A DNA stretch of 64,000 nucleotides from Rosa chinensis (lineage: Eukaryota; Streptophyta; Magnoliopsida; Rosales; Rosaceae). The number at the start of each line of letters is the position of its first letter. Positions within the stretch are counted from its first letter, which is position 1. The DNA lies in NCBI RefSeq assembly GCF_002994745.2, contig NC_037092.1, forward strand, positions 16,917,501 through 16,981,500, written 5' to 3'. The notes beneath the pieces were generated by a model, which saw only the letters and a program-made list of their open reading frames with translations, had not been told where the DNA came from and searched no databases. Below, piece by piece: positions 44,658-56,657 of this stretch. The translations under genes and the position numbers were made by a program.

Positions 44658-46602
44658 TAATGAGGTAACAAAAGAATACCCCTTAAAAGAAATTCCTGAT
44701 CATATCATCATGAAAATCCATCAGTACTTCTAACACAAAATAATGCGGAATAAAACATTGATCTTTAGAACGTAAAAGCTCTTAGTGTGGCCTAATGAGA
44801 TTTGCAAATTCTTAGAATCAACATCTGAGTTGAAGCTGCGATGATTAAGTTCAGCCCTCTAATGACTCAAACACACCCTTAACATGACCAAGGAGACCAA
44901 ATTCCTTGGTTATGGTCATATCAGATAATCATATCTTTGTAGCTCCAAATAAAACCGAATAATCATCATTAAAACAACAAGTCAGTCTTGTTGCACCCCA
45001 TTATAATCTACTTATTTAGGGTCATTAACACGGATTGTGTGTATACTTATCTCAGGATCAACATCAAAATCAGTACGCGGTGGGCACGTATTGGCGTAGT
45101 AGACAAAAACAACACACAAAGTCAATGTTCAAATCGAGAATGATTGACCTTCGAATATTCTTAATTGTCAACTAGTAGAGACATTCTTTAAAGACATAAA
45201 TAATGAGTAAAACACACACAAAACAAATGAATAAACAAATAAACCTTGAACTTGTCATATTCACAAGAAAAGTAAACTAACCAAGAATCAAACCAAACAC
45301 AAGAACAAGAAAAAGATTGGAGGGAATGCAGGACCAACCAGAAGTCCAATGCAGCAATCAAGACCAATAAAGATGTGATCTTCTCCTTGTCAATCTGTGT
45401 TTATGAAAAAGGTTATTACTATATGAATGGATTGTTGGGTTTCCAAGCATTGATCACAGGGAGAAAACTAAAATCTTTCTTGAAAGAAAATTAAAAGAAA
45501 GAAGGGTCACAAGAGAAATGGGAATTGGGTATTGAGAATGAGCTGGTTCTTGAGTGGACCACCACACAAACCCATAATCAGGCGGAGGAGTGATGGGAAT
45601 TAGGAGAAAATTGTGGAGCAAAACAAAACTAGAATTAGGAAAACCCAATTTTTGATTTTCCATTTTATAAATGAGAGAAGAGAGTAAATTTAAATATGGG
45701 GGGGATTAAGAAGAGGGGTGTGTGTTGTGTTGGGTTTGGGGTTTTTTTTCTTTCTAACTTCAGATGAAAGGGAGAGAGAGAAAGGAGGGAAATGGTCGTC
45801 GCTAAGAGGAATGGTTGGGCGCTTAATCCTCTGTGAAATCGTGGTCGGGCTGACTCTGCTATTCCTCTGTGCCCAGCACTACTCTCCAGCCTTGCAATCG
45901 GTTGAGCTAGCATCTCATTCGCCAATCAGGAGAGGACACCACAAACCACAATTTTTATTGACTTGAGAATAATTAAATTAAATGCACCTTAATGAGTTTT
46001 AATTATCAAAATGTCAAACTTCTATTAAATATGACACAATCAGAGACTGAGATTGCATCTAATCTCAACATGGAATGTAATTTTTTACCCTATACACAAT
46101 AACTTTTTTGTACTTGCCGTAGTGTCAAACCAACAAAGTAATGTTCACAAGTTACAATAGAAAACGAAGTTAAAAATCCTTGAATTTGAGCAGAGAGCGG
46201 CGGTAGAAATCCGTTGTGGGTTTTCTTCGATTCTTATTTGATCCAGCAACATCAAGTGTTCTAAGCGTGAGTGTTGGGTAACGCAGATAAAGCGAGCTCA
46301 AAACAGACTTTGTAACGAGTTGTATTTACTTATATAGAGTTCCAAAAATACATAACATCCTAGATTTATCACAAGATGGTACTATTAGTCTCGGTGTGCT
46401 TAACTAAGTTTAAATAATATATTGTTGTTTATTTATATTCGATTAAAAAAAAATGACAAAATCACTTTGAAATTGAAGGCCTTACTGAAAACAGAAAGAT
46501 AACGACCAGTAGTGTTGAGGTGAGCAAGGAGCAGCAGAGCCAAGACAAAACACGAAGACGAGAGTTTCAAAGCGCGCGGCAGAGAAATAGGGAGAGAAGA
46601 GC
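44658..46602. other. Divergent promoter region between AGC kinase and nitrobindin genes
   Basis: A minus-strand TATA-like tttataaa at 45663-45671 could serve the kinase, giving a long leader, probably with an intron ending near 44660. A GA-rich tract lies at 45762-45790. The nitrobindin leader begins somewhere after about 46500. Short frames here (45665-45925 and others) have no motifs. Confidence 0.45.
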
Positions 46603-48381
46603 ATGGCGGATGACGGCACTAAACCATCGCCGGCGGTCCACCCGGCGATTGCGCCACTGTCTTACCTTCTGGGTTCATGGAAAGGCCAAGGCGAAGGCGG
46701 CTTCCCCACCATCAACTCCTTCTCATACGGCGAACAACTCCATTTCTCTCACTCCGGCAAGGTACTCTTATCTCTTTTTGCCAAATGGGTCGTTATTGCT
46801 TCATTGGTTTCTCTGAGTTTGTTATTGTTTTTGTTGAAAATGAGAGAAGCCGGTGATAGCTTACACTCAGAAGACTTGGAAATTGAACTCCGGCGAGCCT
46901 ATGCACGCTGAGAGTGGCTTTTGGCGGCCCAAGCCTGATGGGACCATCGAGGTTGTCATCGCTCAAAGCACTGGTCTTGTTGAAGTTCAGGTAGGAACAG
47001 ATTTAATCAAATAAAGATTTGACCTTCTTTTTTTTTGTGTGAAAAAAATAAAGATTTGACCTTTTTGATTCCTCATGTAGAATAGTGTATGCAACTATGC
47101 ATATTAATCAGGTACAATGGATTGCCTTGTTTGCTCCAACTGTTAGCTTTTCAACCCACCTTTCTCATCAGTGTTCATTGCATCACTGCTCATTTCATCT
47201 TGTTATTCTGGTAGTAACTAGTAAGCTTCATCAGGAAAGAAAAAAAAAAAAAGGTATAGTATGGAGTTCTAAAACTTTTTGTTACCAAGGAGTTTTGAGG
47301 AATAGTATCTTATAATATTACTTTCTTTTACTTTTCATTCGGGAAACTATAGAATCTACTTAATGTGGAATATGCAGTTCATACATTGGGTTTTGTGACA
47401 CAATTTTAAGTATTTAGTTATATCCTTATAAGATCAAATTGCGTATCTTGCATTTTATCTCCAACTTCTGGTGTCGTTGATTTCTTTACTTGATTTGATA
47501 TGCTGATATTATTGTTATGTTTTGATTCCTTTAGAAAGGGACGTACAATGCAGAAGAACAAGTGATAAACCTTCAAACTGAGCTAGTGGGAAATGCATCA
47601 AAGGTAATATAAGCTTAACAATAATAATGCAATAGCCTTACAATAATTTCTGCATTATTTAGTAGCAATAGGATGATATGCATTTGAGGGTTTGGGATGA
47701 GATAAATTGAAAATTTTAATTGCTGGTAAGAATGTGCTCATAGGATATGGCTACTTTAGAGATGAATAAAGTATGGATTGTATTGGGACATTTGAGGTTT
47801 TTGGAAAAGTATTATGCTTCTAAAATCACGTACCACAGATGCTGAGAAAATTAATTGAAAGATAGTTGATAGTTTTGTTTAATCAAAAAAGAACAGAGAC
47901 AATATTATGGAACTCCCGGAAAAAAGTGTTGACGATGAGTTTGCTACTGTGATGCAAGAAAAGAAGGAACTGGAGGGACAACAATAAGAAAGCAAAATAT
48001 AAAAAAGTAAGAAAACAGAAAACCGAAGGGTACTCATAGAATTGGTTACTGCTGCAGTAATTCTAATTTAGCATTAGAGATTTGTGAAATCGTAGTATCT
48101 TTTGTTGGTAAATGTCTACACTGGTAAATTGCTAAGAAATATGGATTACTTTTGAAGAATATCTCTGGTGGTAACCTTGATTGTTTTGGTTAAGACAGTT
48201 GATTTTCTGTCCTAAAACGACTCTTGAATATTTAATAGTTTCTTTTTTGCTTCTGGTGTAGGTAAAAGAGATAACCAGAGTTTTTAGGTTGGTTGACGGA
48301 GAACTGTCTTATGAAGTTCAGATGGCTACAAATCTCAACAGTCTTCAACCACATCTAAAAGCCTCGCTCAAGAGAGTCTGA
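46603..48381 (+). CDS. Nitrobindin-like heme protein (THAP4/UPF0678 family), At1g79260 type (162 aa)
   Basis: Four exons in phase 0: 46603-46761, 46850-46990, 47535-47603, 48262-48381. The product starts MADDGTKPSPAVHPAIAPLS and contains LLGSWKGQGEG and SYGEQLHFSHSGKPVIAYTQ. It also has SGEPMHAESGFWRPKPDG, the distal Ile-Ala-Gln-Ser-Thr-Gly stretch and, at the end, SLQPHLKASLKRV. These mark the ten-stranded beta-barrel nitrobindins, which bind ferric heme and nitric oxide. The proximal His should be in the PHLKA segment, as in the Arabidopsis protein. No targeting signal, so probably cytosolic. Length fits (166 residues in Arabidopsis). The first intron is only 88 bases and starts after SHSGK. 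Confidence 0.94.
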
Positions 48382-49258
48382 AGCAATATGTATTAGATAA
48401 AGTGAAATTTACAAGTTAGCGTCAAAATTTGTAGTCATAGATCATTGCTCTTGCTGCAGCTACATTTCCCCCAGATTGTATCAAGGACCAAAGTGGATAC
48501 CAAAGGTTCAAATAATGAAGAACAGTTTCATTTCTTTATTGTGTTAGTGGTATCAACAGCGGCAGGCAACTAACATAGTACATGCTTTGGATTCACCTGA
48601 CTAATTTGAGCTTTGGTTTTCAACAATTTGCTAACTTCAGCATAAAAATCAAATTTATGATTATTGAAGCGCAGTTCCTCAATTCCTCCAATAACATGCT
48701 GTATTTGCTTTTCTGTTTAGACCAAAGAATTCAACTATTTCTTCCAAACCAAACATGGTGAATCAAGTCAGTCTAGTTAACTTCAGAATTGCACGAATGA
48801 GCTTACTTAGCTTATGGATTCCCAGTCTTCCATTTGCTCAGAACATTAACATTATTGCAGTTGTTCTGCAACAACTTGTACCGAAACTTTATAACTTCAA
48901 CCTTAGAAGCCTCATTTTAAAAAGTAATCAAAGCATGCTTGGGAATGGCTGCTTTAGTAGCGTTTAGGTACCTATCTAAAGCAGATGAATTCCCTCTAAT
49001 TTTATACTCGGGTAAAGCATGTATCAGGATTAACACCAAAGCATGTAAAATATACTTACATAATTATGCATTTAGAAACTTACAATTAGCTGCGTAGCTT
49101 AGCAAGTAATCTATCCCAAGTCTTAAAAGAGTTCAAAAGTTGGTGACTAGAACTAAACAAGTGTGCAGCAACACAATGTTTCTGCCTATGTTTACATGAG
49201 CAGTGTCATGATTCAAGAAACGAAGCACCATACACAGTTAACTTCTTTAAATGTCAGC
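48382..49258. other. Spacer between nitrobindin and MED22 genes (convergent)
   Basis: Holds the two 3' UTRs. Nothing else gene-like; the 70-codon frame at 48755 has no motif. Confidence 0.5.
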
Positions 49259-50507
49259 TCACTGCTGCAAGTAGTTTTCATGTGCATGTGGTACTGAAGA
49301 AGAATAATAATGGGCTTCAAGCTCCTTGAGGCTGGCAGCTGCCTCCTCTCCAATTCTAGCTAACATGCGGTCAGTCTTCTCGGCCTGCTTGTCAAACTCT
49401 GCCATTCTTTCCTCTACATGGTCATTAAGGGATGCAAATCCAGAAAAGAGTGCAGTCTGCTTCAAGTCTGACACCAACTTAAGTAGAGAATCAGATGCCT
49501 GAACCTGTGGTCAAGATAGATATGTATTGTAACTGATCAAAGAACAAGTAAGCAACAGGGGAAAATACTATAGACAAAAGAAGCTCAGAACCAAGCTTGC
49601 ACTCATCTTGATGAGACTGGAAAAGCCTAAACCCAATATGTTCTCAAAACTACAATCATTTTACCACTCATAATGCTAAAACCTAAACCCATAATGCTTA
49701 ATCTAAACCTACCCCATTGTAGATTTGAAAGCATAAATAAAGAACCCTGTTTCAAAAGTATAGTCCTTAACTCAATAACCCTTATGTACCGTTTTGATTG
49801 TACCAAGATAAGATACCAAAAATTACTCATTGACAAGAAAATGTGTTTTTGTTACATGGGTTCTTTAAAACTGTGAAAATTAAGCATTCTTCACAGACAT
49901 CAACAGCTAGCAAGCATTGTACTTCATTCATTACCTCAGCAAAACAAATGTCAAGCGGAATTTGACACCCAGAGAGACCTCAGATTATCATCATAACAAC
50001 ATTACTAAGTTGTAAAATTTCGAAACACAAATCAGTGCACTTGAAGTGTTAAGTTGTACAATACTTCTTCTACTTCCTCACACACAGAGAGACAAAAGCA
50101 AAGAAGCAAAAGCAGGGATTAGGGTCCGACCATTCTAGCAGCACGCATCTCCATCATGAAAGCTTCTTGAGAGTTCCTAACAGGTGGCTCATTCACCTAT
50201 AAAAAAAAAAAAACCAAAAATCGTCACACCCACATCGCCTAAACGTCAATGAAACACTTCCATTCTATTTAATAAGAAAAATTATCTACATAATTTTATT
50301 CAATTTAGAGAGAAAAGAACAGACCCTGGATACGTTGACGAGGTAGCTGAAATGGTCGACGATGTTGGCGATGTCTGTTTCCACACTCTCCAGCCACTTC
50401 TTCTGCTTCTTAGCTGCCGCCAACGCCGCCGCCGATGTGGGCCCACTCCCGGCGCCGGACCCACCTCCGGCTCCTGCTCCGCTTCCTCCTCCTCCCCCTC
50501 TGTTCAT
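49259..50507 (-). CDS. MED22: Mediator complex subunit 22 (164 aa)
   Basis: Three exons: 50325-50507, 50131-50196 and 49259-49504, all in phase 0. A Gly/Ala/Ser-rich start ([14 protein letters not shown]) is followed by helical Surf5/MED22 sequence. Key segments are [20 protein letters not shown], then [19 protein letters not shown], then [20 protein letters not shown], and a coiled-coil tail with [22 protein letters not shown]22 is part of the head module, which contacts RNA polymerase II and TBP during initiation. Plants usually have two copies; this one is slightly longer at its Gly-rich N-terminus. The overlapping plus-strand frames at 50352-50748 are shadows of its GC-rich first exon. 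Confidence 0.95.
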
Positions 50508-51424
50508 TCTTCCCTTTCTTTTGTCTGTACTATCACCGCCCGCATATACAATACGAGAAATAGGGACGGGCAGAACTTTAAAATGGGCTTTACAAATTAT
50601 GTGTCTTTCAATGAATCTGGGCCCAGTCAATCATAATCTTGTGCCCAAAATTAAGTGGGCTTTTGTACAACGTATCTGTAATGGGCATTGGTTAAGAGCA
50701 TTTTGTGAAGAACAAAAAAAAAAGGATCGATATTTTCAAGTTTTGTAAATTGGAGCTAGATAGTTAGTTCGTGCCATGGAAGGAATTTGAATCAAAATAA
50801 GGACTGACATGGATGGATTGACATGTTTTGACCCGCTACGAGGTTACGTTGTCGGCTTTATATTGTATGTCTTTTGAAATTTACATGTGCAATGAGTTTA
50901 GAATTTGTAGGGTGATTTTTAGAATGTGTCAGAACTTGTGGAACACTTAAATATAGATTGGACCCAAAGTTTGTCAAATGAGATTTTTTTATTCTGTCGA
51001 TTGGAAGTTTGGAACACATTCTCTAAAAAATATGCTTTACTAATTGTGAGATTAATGAACATGAAAATTTGAATAGAAATAGGGCCTGACATGGTTTGTG
51101 ACGTTGGAAGGTGCCATGGGGCACTCGTAGCATGCAATCGCATGCCGAAACATGCTAAACTTTGTTAATATTATGTTTTCTTGAAATTATCCTACACTAT
51201 AAACTCACCATCCATGTAGCATAATTTTTAAAATGTGTTCAAATTGACAAAACACCAAAAGTTCAAACAATTTTTTTTTTGTTTATGAATTTTGTTGTTT
51301 CTTTACTTTGAAAAACTGTAAAAAAGAGTCGTGATTTTAAAATTTTGTCAGTTTAAGAAGTGCTTAAAAATCATCATTTGAGAATGGAAAAATTTTGGTG
51401 AGAAAATAAGAACATGAAATCTTG
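50508..51424. other. Spacer upstream of MED22
   Basis: MED22 promoter lies in the first few hundred bases, with gcccac/gtgggc-type motifs. The remainder is AT-rich with no gene. The 13-bp target duplication of the next element begins at 51412. Confidence 0.5.
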
Positions 51425-52400
51425 TTTCAAGGAAGTTTTTTCCTAAAGGCATCTCCGAGCTTCTCGAAGCGACCTTGGTTTTCGAAACCTAGGTTTCGAC
51501 TGGCGGCGGCGTCTTTTCTTTAGGCAAGGCGGCGATCGTGGACGACAGCGACGTAGGGAGGGATCTCTACTGTGATCGTGGGTGTGGCAAGGGGTTTTCT
51601 CAAACCTTGTTGGCAGTTTTTTCCGATTTGCTCCAGTCGGGCCGAGCGACACTTGTCGTCAGGCTTCCTCTTCTCTTGTTTTGTGGTTCTTACTAATCAG
51701 AGGTCTGGTCTCGGGTTGGGAGACAATTGCCGTTCAGAGGACAGTTTTTCTAGTTAAGGTCACGAGGCAGGTAAGAGGCCAGATTTGTTTGTCCGGTTGA
51801 ATGCCAAGACTTGTGAGGATTGTGGTCAACGAGACATCAAGGTCAACAAGCAGATCGGAGGAACCATATCCGTCTGGTGCTGGTATTTTGCTGATTGACA
51901 AATAAATGGTGTGTGGAAGGGCCGACCGGCGGCAGTGATGGCCAGGCAAAGGATCTAGACTTCTAGTTCTATAGCTTGGGTTTGGCTTGGGCCTTTAAGC
52001 CTAGGCTCAATTCGAGTCAGCAGATTTCAAAGAAAAGCATGAAAACCAACCTGTTGCCGAGGTTGTTAGCTGCTAGATTTTAAGTTCTGCTACTAGACAA
52101 TTGGATGCAAGTCTTGTTTAGGTAGGGGTAAACTCTATAAGTTTTTCTAAGATGTTTCTAATTGTGATTTGTACCACAATTGCGTGTCAGAAAATTAGAC
52201 TAGATGAATAATTTTTTCCTTAGGAAGCGAGGTTATTCTTGCTTAGTTAGACTTGCGTCATGCGAGCTTCTCATTAGACTTTAATGAGTTTAGTTTGGCT
52301 TAGATCGATTTTCTAGATCTTCTTATGTAAATTCTGTAAGACTCTGGCATGTTTTCATGACTTGATTACTAATACAATAAACTTCTATTCAAAAAAAAAA
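51425..52400 (+). mobile_element. Poly(A)-tailed non-autonomous retroelement
   Basis: Flanked by the near-perfect 13-bp repeat ac(a/t)tgaaatcttg at 51412-51424 and 52401-52413. It ends aataaacttctattc plus an A tract, a LINE-type 3' end. The 5' part is GC-rich with gaaacctaggtttcgac and ggcggcggcg, resembling plant L1 leader and ORF1-start DNA. No intact open frame or reverse transcriptase. About 976 bp. Confidence 0.75.
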
Positions 52401-52413
52401 ACTTGAAATCTTG

Positions 52414-54975
52414 GCAAAAAAAAAAAATTCAAGTCCACGCTTTTGGGTGAGAAATGAAGGTTTGACATGAATTATCTATAACTAGGTGCGTCAATATAAG
52501 AATTTGCAGGCCATTACAGTGGTTCGGGTTTAATGGTAGGTGAGGGAAGTATCAAGATGGGTTTTGACTTTGTTTTCAAGATCACCATGGAGATTTTCAA
52601 GCAACGAATACAAAAATTAAGCATTTTTTTTACGAACTATATAAATATCGTGACTTTGATTAGGTGTGATATTACCCCTGAGAATCAGGTAACTGCTCTA
52701 CATATGCTCCAATTTAACAAAGATGGACAAAAACATCATCGATGATTGATTATTAAGAGTCTGATTATCCAAATGATTTTATATAAATTTAAGGTCAAAC
52801 AACTAGTGCGAAAAATAATAGTGTGGACTGTGAAGCACTCATTTCTTATGATGCCTCCTCACCACACAATGGGGGGATGAATGGAAGAGGTCAAAATCTC
52901 CACATAACATGGCAGGATTGCAGGGTACTAACCGCCCTTCTCACCATCACTATCAATGTCTAACCTTAGCTAAGCTTAGCTGTTTCCAAATCCTACCTTT
53001 GTTCATGCAAGTAGCAACTCCCACATAAAACGGTGATTATACAACTATTACCGACCACATTCCCTTTCATCCTTGATATTGATTGCTTCTGCAACTAATA
53101 AAACACCCCCCAAATCTTGGTTTTGTTTTTATGTTTGGTACATAGAATGTAAAAATTTCAATGATGAACAGCTCGATCACATGTATTCTTCTCCTTCGGT
53201 GGGATTCGCTTACATGTATCTTCAGATATGTTCTGTGTATTTGGGCATAAACCATTGACTTCCCCCACTGATATATAATTGTTTGCATGCTCAGTCTCAG
53301 AGTTGGGTTGTCTCTTCCAAGATTAGCAAAGATTGACCTTTTCCTTTTCAACATTATGAAGTGCACACCAGTCATTACCAGATTTAGAGCCTTAAAGGTA
53401 TTATATATGAGGGAAATGAAAGGGACCAATAAATAATTAAGCTCTAGACTAATGACAATATTTGTTTTAGTTGTACTTGAAAGTGTAGTGCACTACTACT
53501 ATGTGAGAGACTGGTTTGCCATTGTTTCTAGCGCTATCGAATTCAAGTTAGTTACAAGGATTTCTGAATCCTATACCTAATACTGTTTTAGTGCTTATGG
53601 GAAAACACTAGCTCGCACCTACTTAGACCCAATTTGGCATAACTTATGTTAAGTAAAAAACTGCTTAACCTATCCCTTCAAAATAAAAAATTAAAAAACT
53701 GGTTAATATAAGTTAAATAGTAAAAAATATTTGATAAAATTTAATTAAACAGTTTATTATTTTAAAAGTTATATCATTAAGCTATTGTTTAAAAGTTGGT
53801 AAGAGACAGTTTCTATATGCTTAAAATTACAGCTGCTTATAATTTACGTTAAGCTATCTCCAACCGGATCTTAAGCACCTATGATTGTTTTGTAATTAAC
53901 AATTAATGTGCTTTCAACAAAATCACTTTCTTAGATTCTTCTGTAAAACAGTGTTAGACGAGCTTTAAAGAACTCAATATCCTCCTTATGGTGTTCTGGT
54001 AATATCTTATCTTCCAAGTAGTTATGTACCTTGACTACCTTCATTTCAAATCCACCCAATAGTACTGTTATGAAGTCTTGCATATGCGAGCATGTCACTA
54101 AACCATGATGGATAAAATCCAGATTGTCGGCAGACTCGTAATCTCGTTATATAATTTTAACCCACTCCAATTGTATTTCCAAGAAACAAACCATTTAATA
54201 TCAAGTACGCGTAAACTTCGAATTAGATGATGCTGTCACGCATAGATGGGGACTATGATGCTTGGAAGATATATATGTATGGTTCGTGCTTGTGAGCCAA
54301 GGGACTACGAGTACACACAACAACTAACAAACTGATTGGATGTTTGATCTTTGGAAATCTTATGTTTCTTAGACGCGTCATGTTTGAGTGTACGGGGTCA
54401 GCCTCTAGTTAACCACAACACGTTTCCAATATAGAGACGGTTTTTAGCTTCTGAGCGTTGATAACTCAAAACTGGAGAGATAAATCGTAAAATCTATTTA
54501 GATAAGATCCTAAAAATATTTTGAAATTTTGAGTAAGTAATATAATTTTAAAAGAGAAAAAATTACAAATACTACCTAAAATATACATTTATATTATCGA
54601 AGGTACCTAAACTTTATTTTTTTGCCACATTTGCTCGCTACTCCGGCCAAAAATGGCATGTGAGGCACATGTGTCTCATTTATTAGGCACATGTTTTTCT
54701 TCATAGATTAAAGATTGAGAAAAGAATATAGTGGATTGGGTCATGATACAGTGAACGACTAGTGCAAATTGTTATCTTTAACCTTGATAAATAAGACATG
54801 TACTCCTCACTTGTCATTTTTGACTAGATTGGTGACCAAATGTGGTCTTAGGTACTGCTTCAAAAGAACTCAAATAGTTCAGGCATTGGTTGTGACAAAA
54901 GTGAAAGATCAGATATTATCGATAAATAGAGGCATAGTTTAGGTACTATTTTTTATTTTTTTACCCATTTCAAAA
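52414..54975. other. Long AT-rich spacer
   Basis: No gene recognised. At about 53625-53870, segments with acttatgttaagtaaaaaactgc and later ataatttacgttaagc in opposite orientation suggest an old MITE-like element, ends not defined. Short frames at 52533 and 53067 lack motifs. Confidence 0.4.
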
Positions 54976-55843
54976 GAGAAATTTTAAATACACACCCCTA
55001 ATCACTTAATACACATCCCTATTATTTTATATTTCAAATTAGATTTTGTAGGTAAGTTAAATGACCAAAACAGACATCTATGCATTAGAAGAAGAAGAAA
55101 AAGGTCATATTTTCCTTATATTATTCTATTTATGTATAAATAGTTAGATAAACACAACAAATTTCTATACATAGCCTCCCAATTTAATACAAGAATAAAG
55201 TTAGAAACTATCTAGTTTAATTTTTCCTTAAATAAAAATGAGGTTAGAAACCATAATATTTAGAATTTCAAAATCAATGGCATTAAATATTTTTAAAACA
55301 TATCACTTTACTCCCATTTTTTAAAACATATCACTTTACTCCCATGATTAATCAACTTATTTTTTAATATAAAACATCAAAGGTGAAAAAACTTTGTAAT
55401 TGTTAATTTATTTGGCCCCTCTAATGACAACTTTTTAGTTCCGCCACTATAGAGAAACTACTGCTATAGTTTTGGTTTAATGTTCAACTCATAATTTTAT
55501 ACTTGATTAACATGGTGTTTGGTGGATGAGAGCTCAAATAATACAAAACCTATTTATATGCATCCATTTAAAGGGAACAATAATAAATCTTTATGAATTT
55601 CTCAACACAAGTAATCAATATGGTCATTTATAAAAAGTCAATATACTAGAATATACTAATCATATTAAATAGTAACCTTAATATAGTCAAAAAGTTAGAT
55701 ATTTCATGATTTTTTAGATTAAGGGTATTTTAGGTACTTTGGATTGTATATTTAGTAAAATATTTGAATGAGAAATTAAACGGGTGGTGTATTAAGTATG
55801 GAGTGTGTATTAAATAATTAGGGGTGTGTATTTAAAACTTCTC
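54976..55843. mobile_element. Non-autonomous MULE-type DNA transposon
   Basis: The left end starts gagaaattttaaatacacac and the right end, read in reverse complement, gagaagttttaaatacacac. The inverted repeats run about 46 bp with a few mismatches. A perfect 9-bp target duplication, atttcaaaa, flanks the element at 54967-54975 and 55844-55852. The 868-bp AT-rich interior has no transposase. Length of target duplication and ends fit Mutator-like elements. Confidence 0.85.
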
Positions 55844-56044
55844 ATTTCAAAAACAATAAATTAAAACCCAATTTAGCACAGGGCATTGTTCTGCTTGTGT
55901 GTTTTGGATTGCTCTAGCGGGAAACATTAACTTGTTCTTACTACTATTGTAGAGTATTGTACCCCTTTCATCTGATCGACTTTGGTTTGGTACAAAGATG
56001 ATTTGCTGGATATAATTATGGTGCATTATTGTGAGTTTGTGACT

Positions 56045-56304
56045 CTAGTGGTTTAACTCCTGAAAGCATTCCAATGCCACCCAGGTGGTGTTTGGATCTT
56101 TATGAGGACAAAGAAGTGTCATACCATTACTCTTCGAGGGCATGGGGGCAAGGTTTGATGGTTCACTCTTCTCAGGCTTTGATGGTGTTAAGGGATTGCG
56201 AAAACATGAGGGAGGAGGTGTAATGCGTCCCTTAAGTTTGGATCCCAATTTCCCAAGCCTATAAGATGCAAGTGTTGGGAAACAATAATAGTGAGGAGGC
56301 AATT
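56045..56304 (-). other. Unidentified open frame interrupted by the LINE
   Basis: The minus strand is open for about 85 codons, ending FQELNH and a stop at 56045. It contains the Pro-rich segment GRITPPPSCFRNPLTPSKPE. Across the LINE, the flank continues at 62453 after the duplicated gaggaggcaatt. Removing the insertion keeps the frame open for a few more codons on the 62465 side. I do not recognise the protein; it may be a broken gene or chance. Confidence 0.3.
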
Positions 56305-56657
56305 TTTTTTTTTTTTTACATTAAATTTTTAATAGAGGATTAGGTGATATCAGTTCCTCGTTAGCGGTCATTGCGCAAGGCGCCTACCCTTCTCTTAAGA
56401 GGAGAGGACCACTACACCCGGGAACCCACCGCCCGTCCCTCCATTTAATATTATTATTAAAAAAAAGAAAAAGAAAATACAGTAAAGGGAGAGGGGGACC
56501 AGACCAAAACCTCTCCTGAAAAAGAAGAATGCAATGACCCAAGACCATGAAAAACAATCCCGTTAACCGCGCTGATAGGGATAACCCAATGAATCATAAT
56601 GCAAAGATAGCCAGATCACAGGAGGTGGGGAAGCAAACCACTGCAATGAAGAATAAT

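Noticed and set aside
50352..50748. Two plus-strand frames of 94 and 128 codons
   Set aside because: Shadows of the GC-rich first exon of MED22.
53625..53870. MITE-like inverted segments
   Set aside because: Partial inverted similarity only; borders unclear.
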